In this document: positions 35,434 to 43,856 of the stretch, in pieces | How the letters are laid out: each line of letters starts with the position of its first letter | Position numbering within the stretch: the stretch's first letter is position 1 | NCBI GenBank assembly: GCA_965178525.1 | Contig: CBCXVS010000009.1 | Coordinates: 1 to 53,908 of the forward strand | Direction: 5' to 3' | DNA: 53,908 nucleotides | Source: CBCXVS01 sp965178525 | GTDB lineage: Bacteria > Tectomicrobia > Entotheonellia > Entotheonellales > Entotheonellaceae | Translations under genes and position numbers: made by a program | The notes under the pieces: generated by a model | Told to the model about the DNA's origin: nothing | Seen by the model: the letters and a program-made list of their open reading frames with translations, nothing else | The model's database searches: none

Positions 35434-37314
35434 TTAGGAATCGACCAGTTGCGGCTTCTTGCCCGGGCGCAGGTCGCCGATCAGGGTCGCGAGAGTGGTT
35501 TGCTCGATGACCTCATGCTTGAGCAAATACTGCGCCAAGTTTTCCAATTTATCGCGATGGTCCAGCAGTAGCTTACGCGCCCGCTGGTACATCCGCTCAA
35601 CGATATTTTGCGCTTCTTGGTCAATGCTCCGTGCCGTGGCTTCGCTGTATGCTTTCGGACTTGAGCCGTGGCCATCCAGGAATAACGGCTGGCGCGTCTG
35701 CTCCACCGCATAGGGGCCAAGACACTCGCCCATGCCGAATTCCGTCACCATCCGCCGGGCCATCTCACTGGCCCGTTGCAAGTCGTCCTGAGCACCCGTC
35801 GAGAGGTCCTGAAACACGACCTCCTCCGCCGCACGCCCCCCTAACATCACAGCGATGCGATCGAGCAGCTCTTCCTTGGTGTAGAGATAGCGATCCTCCG
35901 TTGGAAGCTGCTGCGTATAGCCCAGCGCCGCCACACCATGCGGAATAATGGTGACTTTCCGCACCGGATCGGCAGTCGGCAAGGCCTCGGCCACGAGCGT
36001 ATGCCCGGATTCGTGGTACGCCACCCGCCGCTTCTCCTGCGGCGCCATGACCCGGCTTTTCTTTGCCGGTCCGGCCAAGATGCGGTCAATCGCTTCGTCG
36101 AGTTCGTCCATGCTCACCGCCTCCCTGCCGTAACGCGCGGCCAGGAGAGCGGCCTCATTGACCACATTGGCCAGATCCGACCCGACCATGCCGGGCGTAC
36201 GCGCGGCGATGACCCGCATATCGACATCCTCCGCCAAGCGGACCTTGTCGGCATGCAGCTTGAGGATCTGCTCACGACCCTCCAAATCGGGCCGCCCCAC
36301 CACCACCAGCCGATCGAAACGGCCGGCGCGCAACAAGGCCGGGTCGAGGATTTCCGGACGATTGGTCGCCGCCAGGATAATCACGCCCTTGCGGGAGTCA
36401 AAGCCGTCCATTTCCGCCAGCAACTGATTCAGCGTCTGCTCGCGTTCATCGTTTTGCTGCACCGGGTTGATGCCACGGGCTTTGCCAACCGCGTCCAGCT
36501 CATCGATAAAGACGATGCACGGCGCTTTTTCTTGCGCCTGTTTGAACAGGTCGCGGACACGCGCCGCGCCAACCCCGACGAACATCTCGACGAAATCAGA
36601 GCCACTCAGCGTGAAAAACGGCACCGAGGCTTCCCCCGCCACGGCCCGGGCCAGCAAGGTTTTCCCCGTTCCCGGCGGCCCCACCAGCAACACGCCTTTG
36701 GGAATGCGGCCGCCCAACGCAGCATATTTCTGCGGATAGCGCAGAAAATCGATGATCTCTTGCAGTTCTTCCTTGGCTTCTTCCACCCCGGCAACGTCGA
36801 CAAAGGTCACCCCGGTTTCGCGTTCGGCATAAATCCGGGCACGGCTTTTGCCAAAATTCATCACCCCCTGCCCCGGTCCCATACGGCGAGACATGACCCC
36901 CCAGAGGAGCAAGAGCAAGCCCAGGGGGATAATCCACGACAGCAGACTCTTCACCAAATCGCTTTCGTATTGCCCCCGGTAGATGACCCCATGTTCTTCT
37001 AATTCACGGATGAGATCGGGGTCAGGTTGTACCCGCACGGTGGCAAACCGCTCGACACGCTCCTGTCGGCCCGTCTCCGACGACGTGGGACGCAATTTGC
37101 CGAGAATGGTTTTTTCACCCATGCGCACCTCGGACACACGCCCCTCGCGCACATAGGCCTTGAACTTACTATACTCTAATTGCTCGAAGGGTTGCGCAAA
37201 CAACAGGTTCTGCAGCACCAGCATCAGGCCAATGGCGGCGAGAATGTACCACAGAGGGAAGCGAGTGCTCGGCCCCAGGGTTGGTGGACGACGTTGGTCT
37301 TGTTGATTATTCAT
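35434..37314 (-). CDS. ftsH: ATP-dependent zinc metalloprotease FtsH
   Basis: 626 residues from the ATG at 37314 (GGAGG 6 nt upstream). Two N-terminal membrane helices (WYILAAIGLMLVLQNLLF and LLSWIIPLGLLLLLWGV) flank a small periplasmic domain. The AAA module has Walker A GPPGTGKT, Walker B CIVFIDELDAVG and second region of homology NRPEILDPALLRAGRFDR. The M41 peptidase has HESGH. It degrades membrane and short-lived cytosolic proteins. It is intact with normal length. Confidence 0.97.
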   Translation of the reverse strand: MNNQQDQRRPPTLGPSTRFPLWYILAAIGLMLVLQNLLFAQPFEQLEYSKFKAYVREGRVSEVRMGEKTILGKLRPTSSETGRQERVERFATVRVQPDPDLIRELEEHGVIYRGQYESDLVKSLLSWIIPLGLLLLLWGVMSRRMGPGQGVMNFGKSRARIYAERETGVTFVDVAGVEEAKEELQEIIDFLRYPQKYAALGGRIPKGVLLVGPPGTGKTLLARAVAGEASVPFFTLSGSDFVEMFVGVGAARVRDLFKQAQEKAPCIVFIDELDAVGKARGINPVQQNDEREQTLNQLLAEMDGFDSRKGVIILAATNRPEILDPALLRAGRFDRLVVVGRPDLEGREQILKLHADKVRLAEDVDMRVIAARTPGMVGSDLANVVNEAALLAARYGREAVSMDELDEAIDRILAGPAKKSRVMAPQEKRRVAYHESGHTLVAEALPTADPVRKVTIIPHGVAALGYTQQLPTEDRYLYTKEELLDRIAVMLGGRAAEEVVFQDLSTGAQDDLQRASEMARRMVTEFGMGECLGPYAVEQTRQPLFLDGHGSSPKAYSEATARSIDQEAQNIVERMYQRARKLLLDHRDKLENLAQYLLKHEVIEQTTLATLIGDLRPGKKPQLVDS

Positions 37315-37545
37315 GCATGGCCTCCACAAAACCGCTCTACTGCGCTTTCCGGCAGTCTCATGGGTTGCGGTCCTTGTTTTCTGGCCCCACACGGACAGGA
37401 CGAGTAGATACCATGAAACAAGCACATTAACAATATTTACTCGTAGTTTACACCCTCTATCGGGAAAGGGAAAGGGCGGAGGATCTCCACGCCGAGGTAT
37501 TTCCGTATACGCCAGGGTCGAAGACCGCTATGATTGTGCCTGTAT

Positions 37546-37573
37546 CGGATTACGGATTGCGGATTGCGGATTG
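37546..37573. repeat. Heptamer tandem repeat (CGGATTG)n
   Basis: CGGATTA followed by three CGGATTG units, in the divergent ftsH/ribE gap (37315-37626). I see no clear FMN riboswitch consensus in this gap. Confidence 0.88.
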
Positions 37574-37626
37574 AGATAGCAGTCATCCGGAGGTTGTCAA
37601 TCATGGAACGACAAAGGGAGGATGTC

Positions 37627-38238
37627 ATGTTCAGTGGGATTGTGGAAGAAGTCGGAACGATTGCGGCACGTGAGGAGCGTCCGGGTGGTATTACCTTAAC
37701 CATTCAAGCCCCGAACGTGCTGGAGGGAACGGGTATTGGCGACTCGATTGCGGTGAACGGCGCCTGTTTGACCGTGGTGCGGTACGACACCGAGACCTTC
37801 GACGTCGAAATGGCGCCGGAGACGTTGCGCAAGACCTCCTTGAGCCAATGCGGTCAAGGCGCCGAGGTCAATCTAGAGCGCTCGCTGACCGCGAATGGAC
37901 GCGTCGGGGGGCATTTTGTTCAGGGACATGTGGACACGACAGCGGAAATTGCAGCCGTGGAACCCGACGGTGAGGGCGTCATGGTGACGTTCCGCGTGCC
38001 TCCTGACCTGATGCGTTACATCGTGCCCAAAGGCTATGTGGCCATCGATGGCATGAGCCTGACCGTGGTGGATACAGGCCCGGATGGGTTCACCATTTCG
38101 TTTATTGCCCACACCCGTGCCGTCACCACTGCACGGCATTATGCGACGGGACAGCGGGTCAATCTGGAGGTCGATATTTTAGGCAAATACGTCGAAAAAC
38201 TTCTCGAAAGCCATACAAATGAGCAAATGAGCAAATGA
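37627..38238 (+). CDS. ribE: Riboflavin synthase, alpha chain
   Basis: 203 residues from the ATG at 37627 (GGGAGG upstream; the frame is open to 37534). It begins MFSGIVEEVGTI as in the family. It has two lumazine-binding repeats, with GDSIAVNGACLTV in the first and GYVAIDGMSLTVV in the second, plus GGHFVQGHVD. The enzyme dismutates 6,7-dimethyl-8-ribityllumazine to riboflavin. Other rib genes are not in the window. Confidence 0.95.
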   Translation: MFSGIVEEVGTIAAREERPGGITLTIQAPNVLEGTGIGDSIAVNGACLTVVRYDTETFDVEMAPETLRKTSLSQCGQGAEVNLERSLTANGRVGGHFVQGHVDTTAEIAAVEPDGEGVMVTFRVPPDLMRYIVPKGYVAIDGMSLTVVDTGPDGFTISFIAHTRAVTTARHYATGQRVNLEVDILGKYVEKLLESHTNEQMSK

Positions 38239-38334
38239 GTTCACCTGCATAACTTTGGCTGGCGCGCGGTGGCCAAAAACCGTATGCTGTTCATCGCGAC
38301 ATGCAGTGGGGCGACAAATGAGGAGAGACGGACG

Positions 38335-39063
38335 ATGACGGCGCAATACGATCTGGCCATGCTACCGGAAGATTGGCACACGGCTCTCGCAGTGGTGGCG
38401 CACCCGGATGATTTGGAGTACGGAACAGCCAGCGCCGTAGTGCGCTGGACCGCGCAGGGCAAGCATGTCGTCTACCTCCTGGTGACGCGAGGGGAAGCGG
38501 GTATCGAGGCCATGACGCCTGAGGAAGCCGGGCCACTGCGAGAAGAAGAAGAGCGCCAGAGCGCCCGTCTGGTGGGGGTAGAAACGGTTGAATTCCTCAA
38601 TCATCGTGATGGTATGATCGAATACGGTCTGCCGCTGCGGCGCGATATCGCGCGGGCGATTCGCCGCCATCGCCCGGAGGTACTCGTGACCAGTAATCAA
38701 CATCTCACCTGGCCCGGCAATCAGCTCAACATGGCCGACCACCGCTGGGTCGCACAGGCGGTTCTCGATGCCGCGCGGGATGCCGGGAACCGCTGGATTT
38801 TTCCCGAACTCCTCGACGAAGGCTTCGAGCCATGGCCAGACGTCCGCATGGTCTGCCTCGACGACTCGGCCCATGCCACGCACGCCGTCGATGTCAGCGC
38901 CTATATCGCGTAAGGCATTGCTTCCCTCGAACAACATCGAACCTATCTTGCCAATCTAGCTGAGCCGATCGACCCGGACACGTTTCTGCGCCATAATGCC
39001 AGGGATGTCGGCATCCGCTGCGGCTGCGCCTTCGCCGTTGGCTTCGAGGTCATCCATGTCTAA
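38335..39063 (+). pseudogene. PIG-L (LmbE/MshB-like) deacetylase with in-frame TAA
   Basis: GAGGAGAG lies upstream of the ATG at 38335. The Zn motif AVVAHPDDLEYG and the late NMADHRWVAQAVLDAARDAG are typical of PIG-L N-acetylglucosaminyl deacetylases. The frame stops at TAA 38911-38913 after VDVSAYIA, but the same frame continues GIASLEQHRTYLANLAE ... VGFEVIHV to TAA at 39061, as in full-length relatives. Restored length is 242 residues. The 192-residue product keeps all expected metal ligands and could remain active; CAA or AAA to TAA would explain the break. Confidence 0.8.
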
Positions 39064-39074
39064 CCTTTGGATGG

Positions 39075-39104
39075 CGGATTGGAGGAAGAGGAACCTCCAA
39101 TCCG
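39075..39104. terminator. Bidirectional terminator-like hairpin
   Basis: An 11-bp perfect stem (CGGATTGGAGG / CCTCCAATCCG) with an 8-nt loop, between the convergent PIG-L and TraB genes. Confidence 0.55.
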
Positions 39105-39133
39105 GACCTCATGTTGATCCCTCAGTCCTTCTT

Positions 39134-40324
39134 CTACGAGAAGAGATTGGAGATAATTTTCCCTCCGCCGACCCAGGTGCCGATCATGCTGCCGATACCC
39201 GGCAGCAGAAACGCCAGGAAAATACGCAGCAATTTGTTGCGCCACCACTGCACCGGAAGGCGCAAATCATCTGACACACTGTGCAATTCACGCACCGATG
39301 GCGGGCACAAATAGGCCTGCACAAACGCGGTCACGTACCCGGCCCCGATCACGGGCGTCAGACTGGTCAATGGGGCCGCGACAAAGGCCGTGATCACCGT
39401 CAGCGGGTGGGCAAGCGCCGCCAGTGCGCCCAGCGCACTCGGGATGCCGTTCGCCGTCACCCAAAACATGGCATTCTGACCGGCCACGTCGGCCCCCTTT
39501 TGCCAGCCAATTATCAACAGAGCCGTCACGATGATCGCCGGAATGCCCCAGCGCAGCCAGCGCCACAGCGGCGACACCGGCGGCACCGTGTCAAGCGGGC
39601 CGAGGTCGTCATCCTGCGCTTGGCTCAGTGACTGCTGCACGCCGGGAATATGAGCTGCACCTAAGACTGCGACAATGCGCTTGCCCGACGCCTCGCGAAT
39701 TTTCTGTGCCAGATAGATATCGCGCTCATCAATCAGCACCGTGCGCAGCGTCGGCAGCACCTGTCCCAACTCTTTCAACATCTCCGACAGCACATCCTGC
39801 TGCCGGATCTCCCGCAGCGTCTCCTCCGAGATCGACGTGCGATCAAAGACACTCGTGAGCAGCGTTGAGACCAGGAGCAATTTCTTGAAAAACGGCGTTG
39901 ACCGCCAGGCCCGGCCCAACGTCACACGGACGTCCCGATCGCATAAGGCAATCGGGATGTCACGTTCCTGCGCGATTTTCGTCGCCTCAACCATCTCCGT
40001 CCCCGGCAACACCCCAAGTTGCCCACCCAAGCGTTTTTGGTAGGATGCGAGAATCACATTGACAATGAGGGGACTGAGCTGCTTGCGGCGAATGACTTCT
40101 TTCAGATCCAGGTCTTCCAGGCGCCGTTGCTGGGACAGCGCCGTAAAGCGCTGCTGGTCCAACTCTACGCACACACAGTCGGGCTCTTCCTGGGTGATGA
40201 CGTCCCGCACCAGATCGGCCGATTCCTGCGACACGTGCGCTGTCCCCACAAGAATGAACTGGCGCTCCTGCAGCGTCACACGATGGACATCCGGCGGATC
40301 CGGATGCGGATGATTTGGTGGCAA
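39134..40324 (-). CDS. TraB/PrgY-family membrane protein
   Basis: About 396 residues. The N-terminal TraB domain has FILVGTAHVSQESADLVRDV, then CVCVELDQQRF and later KRIVAVLGAAHIPGV. The C-terminal third holds several membrane helices (GIPAIIVTALLIIGW, LTVITAFVAAPLTSLTPVIG). PrgY of Enterococcus inhibits pheromone signalling; the chromosomal role is unknown and a metalloprotease-like fold is suspected. The start is uncertain: TTG at 40324 is in frame, but the nearest Shine-Dalgarno (GGGGAG) is too far upstream for it. Confidence 0.85.
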   Translation of the reverse strand: MPPNHPHPDPPDVHRVTLQERQFILVGTAHVSQESADLVRDVITQEEPDCVCVELDQQRFTALSQQRRLEDLDLKEVIRRKQLSPLIVNVILASYQKRLGGQLGVLPGTEMVEATKIAQERDIPIALCDRDVRVTLGRAWRSTPFFKKLLLVSTLLTSVFDRTSISEETLREIRQQDVLSEMLKELGQVLPTLRTVLIDERDIYLAQKIREASGKRIVAVLGAAHIPGVQQSLSQAQDDDLGPLDTVPPVSPLWRWLRWGIPAIIVTALLIIGWQKGADVAGQNAMFWVTANGIPSALGALAALAHPLTVITAFVAAPLTSLTPVIGAGYVTAFVQAYLCPPSVRELHSVSDDLRLPVQWWRNKLLRIFLAFLLPGIGSMIGTWVGGGKIISNLFS

Positions 40325-40466
40325 AATCGGCGGTGTAATAATGCTCTCCCCTCATCTACAAATAACATCAGGCTGATATACAAAGGGTGGCCAAAGCTTA
40401 TCGCTCTGAAAAACTCGCCCTGATTATACTCTCCCCCTCCTCCCTCCCGCCAGAGACCCATGGAAA

Positions 40467-40496
40467 AGCTGTCAGCTGTCAGCTGTCAGCTGTCAG
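40467..40496. repeat. Heptamer tandem repeat (AGCTGTC)4
   Basis: Four perfect AGCTGTC units in the TraB/EamA gap. Confidence 0.9.
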
Positions 40497-40534
40497 CCCC
40501 AAAATACCTCCCCGCTCTCTTCACTTCTTTCTTC

Positions 40535-40567
40535 CATTCCGCATTCCGCATTCCGCATTCCGCATTC
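40535..40567. repeat. Heptamer tandem repeat (CATTCCG)4
   Basis: Four perfect CATTCCG units plus CATTC, ending just before the EamA-family stop codon. Reverse complement of the unit at position 77. Confidence 0.9.
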
Positions 40568-40570
40568 ATC

Positions 40571-41416
40571 TTAGGCTAGCTTGACCAACACCAGCCCTGC
40601 CATAATCGCCACAATTCCCCACACCTTTCGGTGCGTCAACTCCTCCTTCAAAACCGTAAAGCCTAACAACGCCCCCATCACCACTGCAAATTCCCGCGCC
40701 GCCACAATATAACTCACTGGCCCCATCCGAAATGTAAATAAAATGATCAGATACGTCCCGATCGATCCCAGCCCAATCAACCCGATATACCGTTTCTGCC
40801 CCTTCCAAGCCGCCCGGCATGCGGCCCGCTGCCGCCACAGCACATGGGGCATCAAGATCAGCCCACACACCGTAAACATGCCCGAGATATACGCGACCGG
40901 ATGGACCCATCCGACGCCGAGTTTATCCACCACCGAATACCCCACGATCGTCACCCCTACCAGAAGGGCATAGAGATACCCCGAGAGCGCTCCCCGAGCG
41001 CGGCCGGAACGCCACCCGAGCAACCCCGTGCCGAGGCAAATCGCGCCAATTCCGATAGCGTCCGTGAGGGAGAGTGATTCATGTAACAGCGCCCATGCCA
41101 TCAGCACCGTGCCCGCCACTCCCGTCCCCCGGGCCACAGGATAGACAAGGGAAATATCGCCCGCGGCATAAGCTTTGGCCAGCAAGCCGAAATAGCACGC
41201 ATGGATCAGGCCGGTGGCCACGATATAGAGCCCAGCCGTCAGTGTCACCTCCGCTGGCTGATGGACGGCTAGCGCCCACGACCAGGACACCACACTCGCC
41301 ACACAGATTCCGAGCCACATCACGCCGAGATCGCCGGCGACGCGTTTGGCGGCGAAATTCCAACTGGCGTGTAGGGTAGAGGCGAGGAGGACAAGAGCAA
41401 AGACGAGCAGGGTCAT
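40571..41416 (-). CDS. EamA/DMT-family transporter
   Basis: 281 residues from the ATG at 41416, with about ten hydrophobic helices in two EamA halves (LVYPVARGTGVAGTVLMAWA in the first, YIVAAREFAVVMGALLGF in the second). It begins MTLLVFALVLLASTLHASWN, typical for drug/metabolite transporters that export amino acids or metabolites. The frame stays open to 41467. No ligand clue from neighbours. Confidence 0.9.
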   Translation of the reverse strand: MTLLVFALVLLASTLHASWNFAAKRVAGDLGVMWLGICVASVVSWSWALAVHQPAEVTLTAGLYIVATGLIHACYFGLLAKAYAAGDISLVYPVARGTGVAGTVLMAWALLHESLSLTDAIGIGAICLGTGLLGWRSGRARGALSGYLYALLVGVTIVGYSVVDKLGVGWVHPVAYISGMFTVCGLILMPHVLWRQRAACRAAWKGQKRYIGLIGLGSIGTYLIILFTFRMGPVSYIVAAREFAVVMGALLGFTVLKEELTHRKVWGIVAIMAGLVLVKLA

Positions 41417-41866
41417 ATGCAAGCCGATCCACCAAGAGCTCGAAGGGACACGAGGGTCAAGACACACAACACAAAAGGTGTACGGCAGCAGTATAACGAA
41501 GTCAAGATGTGAAGGAAACGGCGGGTTGCTGCAGGGTTGTCATAAGCTCTTGCATTGATTGTAGATTTTCTTTATGCTCTGGACCAAATAGAGTGGGTTT
41601 TGGCGCAACGGCGCTGTCGTCTCCAGAAGGCTGTCTCAGGGAGGAGAATTTTCGGGTGCTTGATTGCAGCGTATGATGCTGGATCATTGCTGGAATGGGC
41701 ATAGACAAGACATAGACGTTGTGCAAGTCACCGTGCAGCCTAGGCTTCGGGGTATGGAGGGGGTGTTGGCATGCGTCTTGCCTTCTCTGGGTGGTCATCG
41801 TGTCGCCGAGTTTAGAGCGTGCGCAAGGCACTTGATCCTATACAGTATGTTGGCAGAAGTGAGACG

Positions 41867-42076
41867 ATGATGTACGATGCCAATCCTGAGGAGACGGTGT
41901 ACGACCACGACATCAACTTGGCGCGGAAAATGGCCCAAGAAGCGCCCGAGATCCGTCAGGATCGCGTCGCCGAGATCAAATACGCTCTGCACAGCGGCAG
42001 CTACCGGCCCAACGCCGACATTCTGGCGGCGCAGCTTCTGTCGGACCCGTTCCATCAGGTCAACTATGATCTCTAA
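41867..42076 (+). CDS. FlgM-like anti-sigma-28 factor domain protein
   Basis: 69 residues from tandem ATG codons at 41867/41870. The C-terminal half (EIRQDRVAEIKYALHSGSYR, then PNADILAAQLL) matches the FlgM core that binds sigma-28. There are no flagellar genes nearby, so this may be a stand-alone regulator or a relic. The upstream gap 41417-41866 holds no gene I trust. Confidence 0.6.
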   Translation: MMYDANPEETVYDHDINLARKMAQEAPEIRQDRVAEIKYALHSGSYRPNADILAAQLLSDPFHQVNYDL

Positions 42077-42253
42077 GAGCCAGTTGCCATCAGACACGCT
42101 CGCCTCGCGGACCTGCTCCCAATACTGCGGCAGGCGGTCAAGCTTGGCGGTGTCGTCATAGAGCGTATTGAGGTTGATTAGCACCACAGGTCCCTGACTC
42201 TGCCGGTGTGTGGTTTCATGTCCAACGCCCCCGGTTCTCCCTGCGCTCGTCGC

Positions 42254-42691
42254 TCAATTCTGATCGAGTCGGTATTCTCGTTCAAACACCTCTTCCCAGG
42301 TCAGTTGTGGCAACGGGAAATCCATGCCGGTCTCAGCCTGCGCGTCTCGATGCGCCTTATAGAGCGCCCGTTCCCACAACTCGTCCCGAATGACAGCGTC
42401 GGTCAGGCTTGGCGTTTCCTCCTGGGTACTGGCGATTTCTTCCCGCGCATCAAGAATCGTGTTCTGCCAGCTTCGCGAGCGGAAGCCTGGCTGCACATTC
42501 CACTTCATGATGTGCTTCATCAGGCGCGCCAGTTGACTGTACAAGGCTCGGCGGTGACTTTTTGACAAGCTGTCAATTAACTCCTCAATACCCTCGCCCG
42601 CGTCATCCATATCCCCCGTATTCAACGCCTCGCGAATAGCCATGGCGGTTAAATAGTGCGACGTGGCGGCGAGTCGTTGCCAGTCAGCCAT
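42254..42691 (-). CDS. DUF29 family protein
   Basis: 145 residues. The core EELIDSLSKSHRRALYSQLA, then RLMKHIMKWNVQPGFRSRSW, is the DUF29 signature. DUF29 is a small helical family of unknown function common in cyanobacteria and symbiont-type genomes. It lies 342 bp below the CARF membrane gene, so it may be outside that operon. Confidence 0.75.
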   Translation of the reverse strand: MADWQRLAATSHYLTAMAIREALNTGDMDDAGEGIEELIDSLSKSHRRALYSQLARLMKHIMKWNVQPGFRSRSWQNTILDAREEIASTQEETPSLTDAVIRDELWERALYKAHRDAQAETGMDFPLPQLTWEEVFEREYRLDQN

Positions 42692-43033
42692 GATCGAGGG
42701 TCTCCTTTGCCGTCTTTGTTCTTCGTGCCTTGCCTGCTTCCAACTTACCCTTTTCTATGCGTATCCGATGATGTAAGCCATGACGGACGCCTCACCGGAT
42801 CCTTTCAAGCCCTCATTTCTCCTCAATCTCTTCCTTCGTGTCCTTCGCGGATCCGATTTCCTTCCTCTTCAGAGCGGAACCCCCACAGTATTACTCGTGC
42901 GGGGTTGTCTCGCCTCATCACGACTCTCTCCTTATGGATCATAGACTTCCCCTCTCTGACCAAAACATTCGCAAATCCCGATCTCATCTTCAAGTAGCCC
43001 CGGCGCGGTTCGATCCACTGCCTCCCCCGGATT
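42692..43033. other. Intergenic gap without a confident gene
   Basis: 342 bp with no supported coding frame. It contains CTTCGTGTCCTTCGCGGATC (from 42834), a phrase also seen in altered form near 31070-31100, so it may be a dispersed repeat fragment. Confidence 0.4.
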
Positions 43034-43828
43034 TTACTGCGACCGCCTCGACGGCACCAGTTCAAAGCGAATATCAATCGCCTCAGGGTCCGATCCCGCG
43101 GCCTGATCCGCTCGGCCATCCGCATCATAGTGTCTCGGTTTCATAAATTGCAACGGGCGGCGCGGCGACGCACAGGCCAAAACCAAGCCCGACGTCATTG
43201 ACTTCGTTCCCCCGGTGTAGTCCGCTATAACCTCCTCTTCCGCCAACCCATAAGTCTGTGCCGCCTCCGTGTAAATGCGATCCACGAGTTCATGCACCGC
43301 TTGCGGATTATCCGATTCCTCCCCCGTCAGCGCACACGGATGGAACATGGCTAACGGGAAGCCATCCTGCACGAGCTGATCCACCAGGGCCGAGGCGGAT
43401 TGCTCCGACGCCGGCCCGCCCGTAATAATCCAGCAATGTTCTAACACCGGCTCGGGATCTTCTGCTCCCGGCGACTCCCGCCAATGATAGCGGATGGCGT
43501 TTTCAGCCGAGCCAATGCCGCCGCCAATGCTCGACAAGACGATGAGGCCGCGATGACGCGGCACGGGCCAACCCACCTCTTCCACAGTAACTTCAGTCTG
43601 TCCCCAGGAGCGCATCAACTGCATCATGGCTTCAAATGGCCGGACAACGAAAATCGTAATCACGGTGGCGTCCCACGCGAGTAGAGCCGTTTCCCAGGTG
43701 CCAAAAACTTCCATGAGAAAATCCGTGAATGCACCGACAATCATGACAAAGAGGATCGCACTCACGAGCCACGCTAGCACCGGACGCTGCATCACGAGCC
43801 GGATGTCCCGCATAAACTTGTCAAGCAT
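43034..43828 (-). CDS. Membrane CARF-domain effector candidate (two TM helices + CARF)
   Basis: 264 residues. Two N-terminal transmembrane helices (WLVSAILFVMIVGAFTDFL and LLAWDATVITIFVV) precede a soluble domain. That domain has GLIVLSSIGGGIGSAENAIR and the CARF signature IADYTGGTKSMTSGLVLA. CARF domains bind the cyclic oligoadenylate made by Cas10, and membrane CARF proteins such as Cam1 act by depolarising the membrane. It starts 28 bp after the RAMP gene with an AGAGG site, so it is the last gene of the operon. I infer an abortive membrane effector; the two-helix form differs from single-helix Cam1. Confidence 0.75.
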   Translation of the reverse strand: MLDKFMRDIRLVMQRPVLAWLVSAILFVMIVGAFTDFLMEVFGTWETALLAWDATVITIFVVRPFEAMMQLMRSWGQTEVTVEEVGWPVPRHRGLIVLSSIGGGIGSAENAIRYHWRESPGAEDPEPVLEHCWIITGGPASEQSASALVDQLVQDGFPLAMFHPCALTGEESDNPQAVHELVDRIYTEAAQTYGLAEEEVIADYTGGTKSMTSGLVLACASPRRPLQFMKPRHYDADGRADQAAGSDPEAIDIRFELVPSRRSQ

Positions 43829-43856
43829 GATGAACCTCTATCGTGTCAACGCGTTA

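Noticed and set aside
37315..37626. FMN riboswitch before ribE
   Set aside because: No match to the conserved RFN element on reading the gap; the gap contains a heptamer repeat instead.
2588..39063. Stop codon reassignment as explanation for in-frame TAA, TAG and TGA
   Set aside because: TAA, TAG and TGA all also act as ordinary terminators of intact genes here (for example TAG ends the enoyl-CoA hydratase and TGA ends glmS), so mutation is simpler.
41502..41831. 109-residue frame on the minus strand in the EamA/FlgM gap
   Set aside because: No family, no ribosome binding site, low-complexity composition. Probably chance.
41795..42187. 130-residue frame on the minus strand opposite the FlgM-like gene, after the DUF29 gene
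   Set aside because: It has a plausible GTG start and a protein-like first 37 residues, but it runs antisense through a gene with a recognisable FlgM core.
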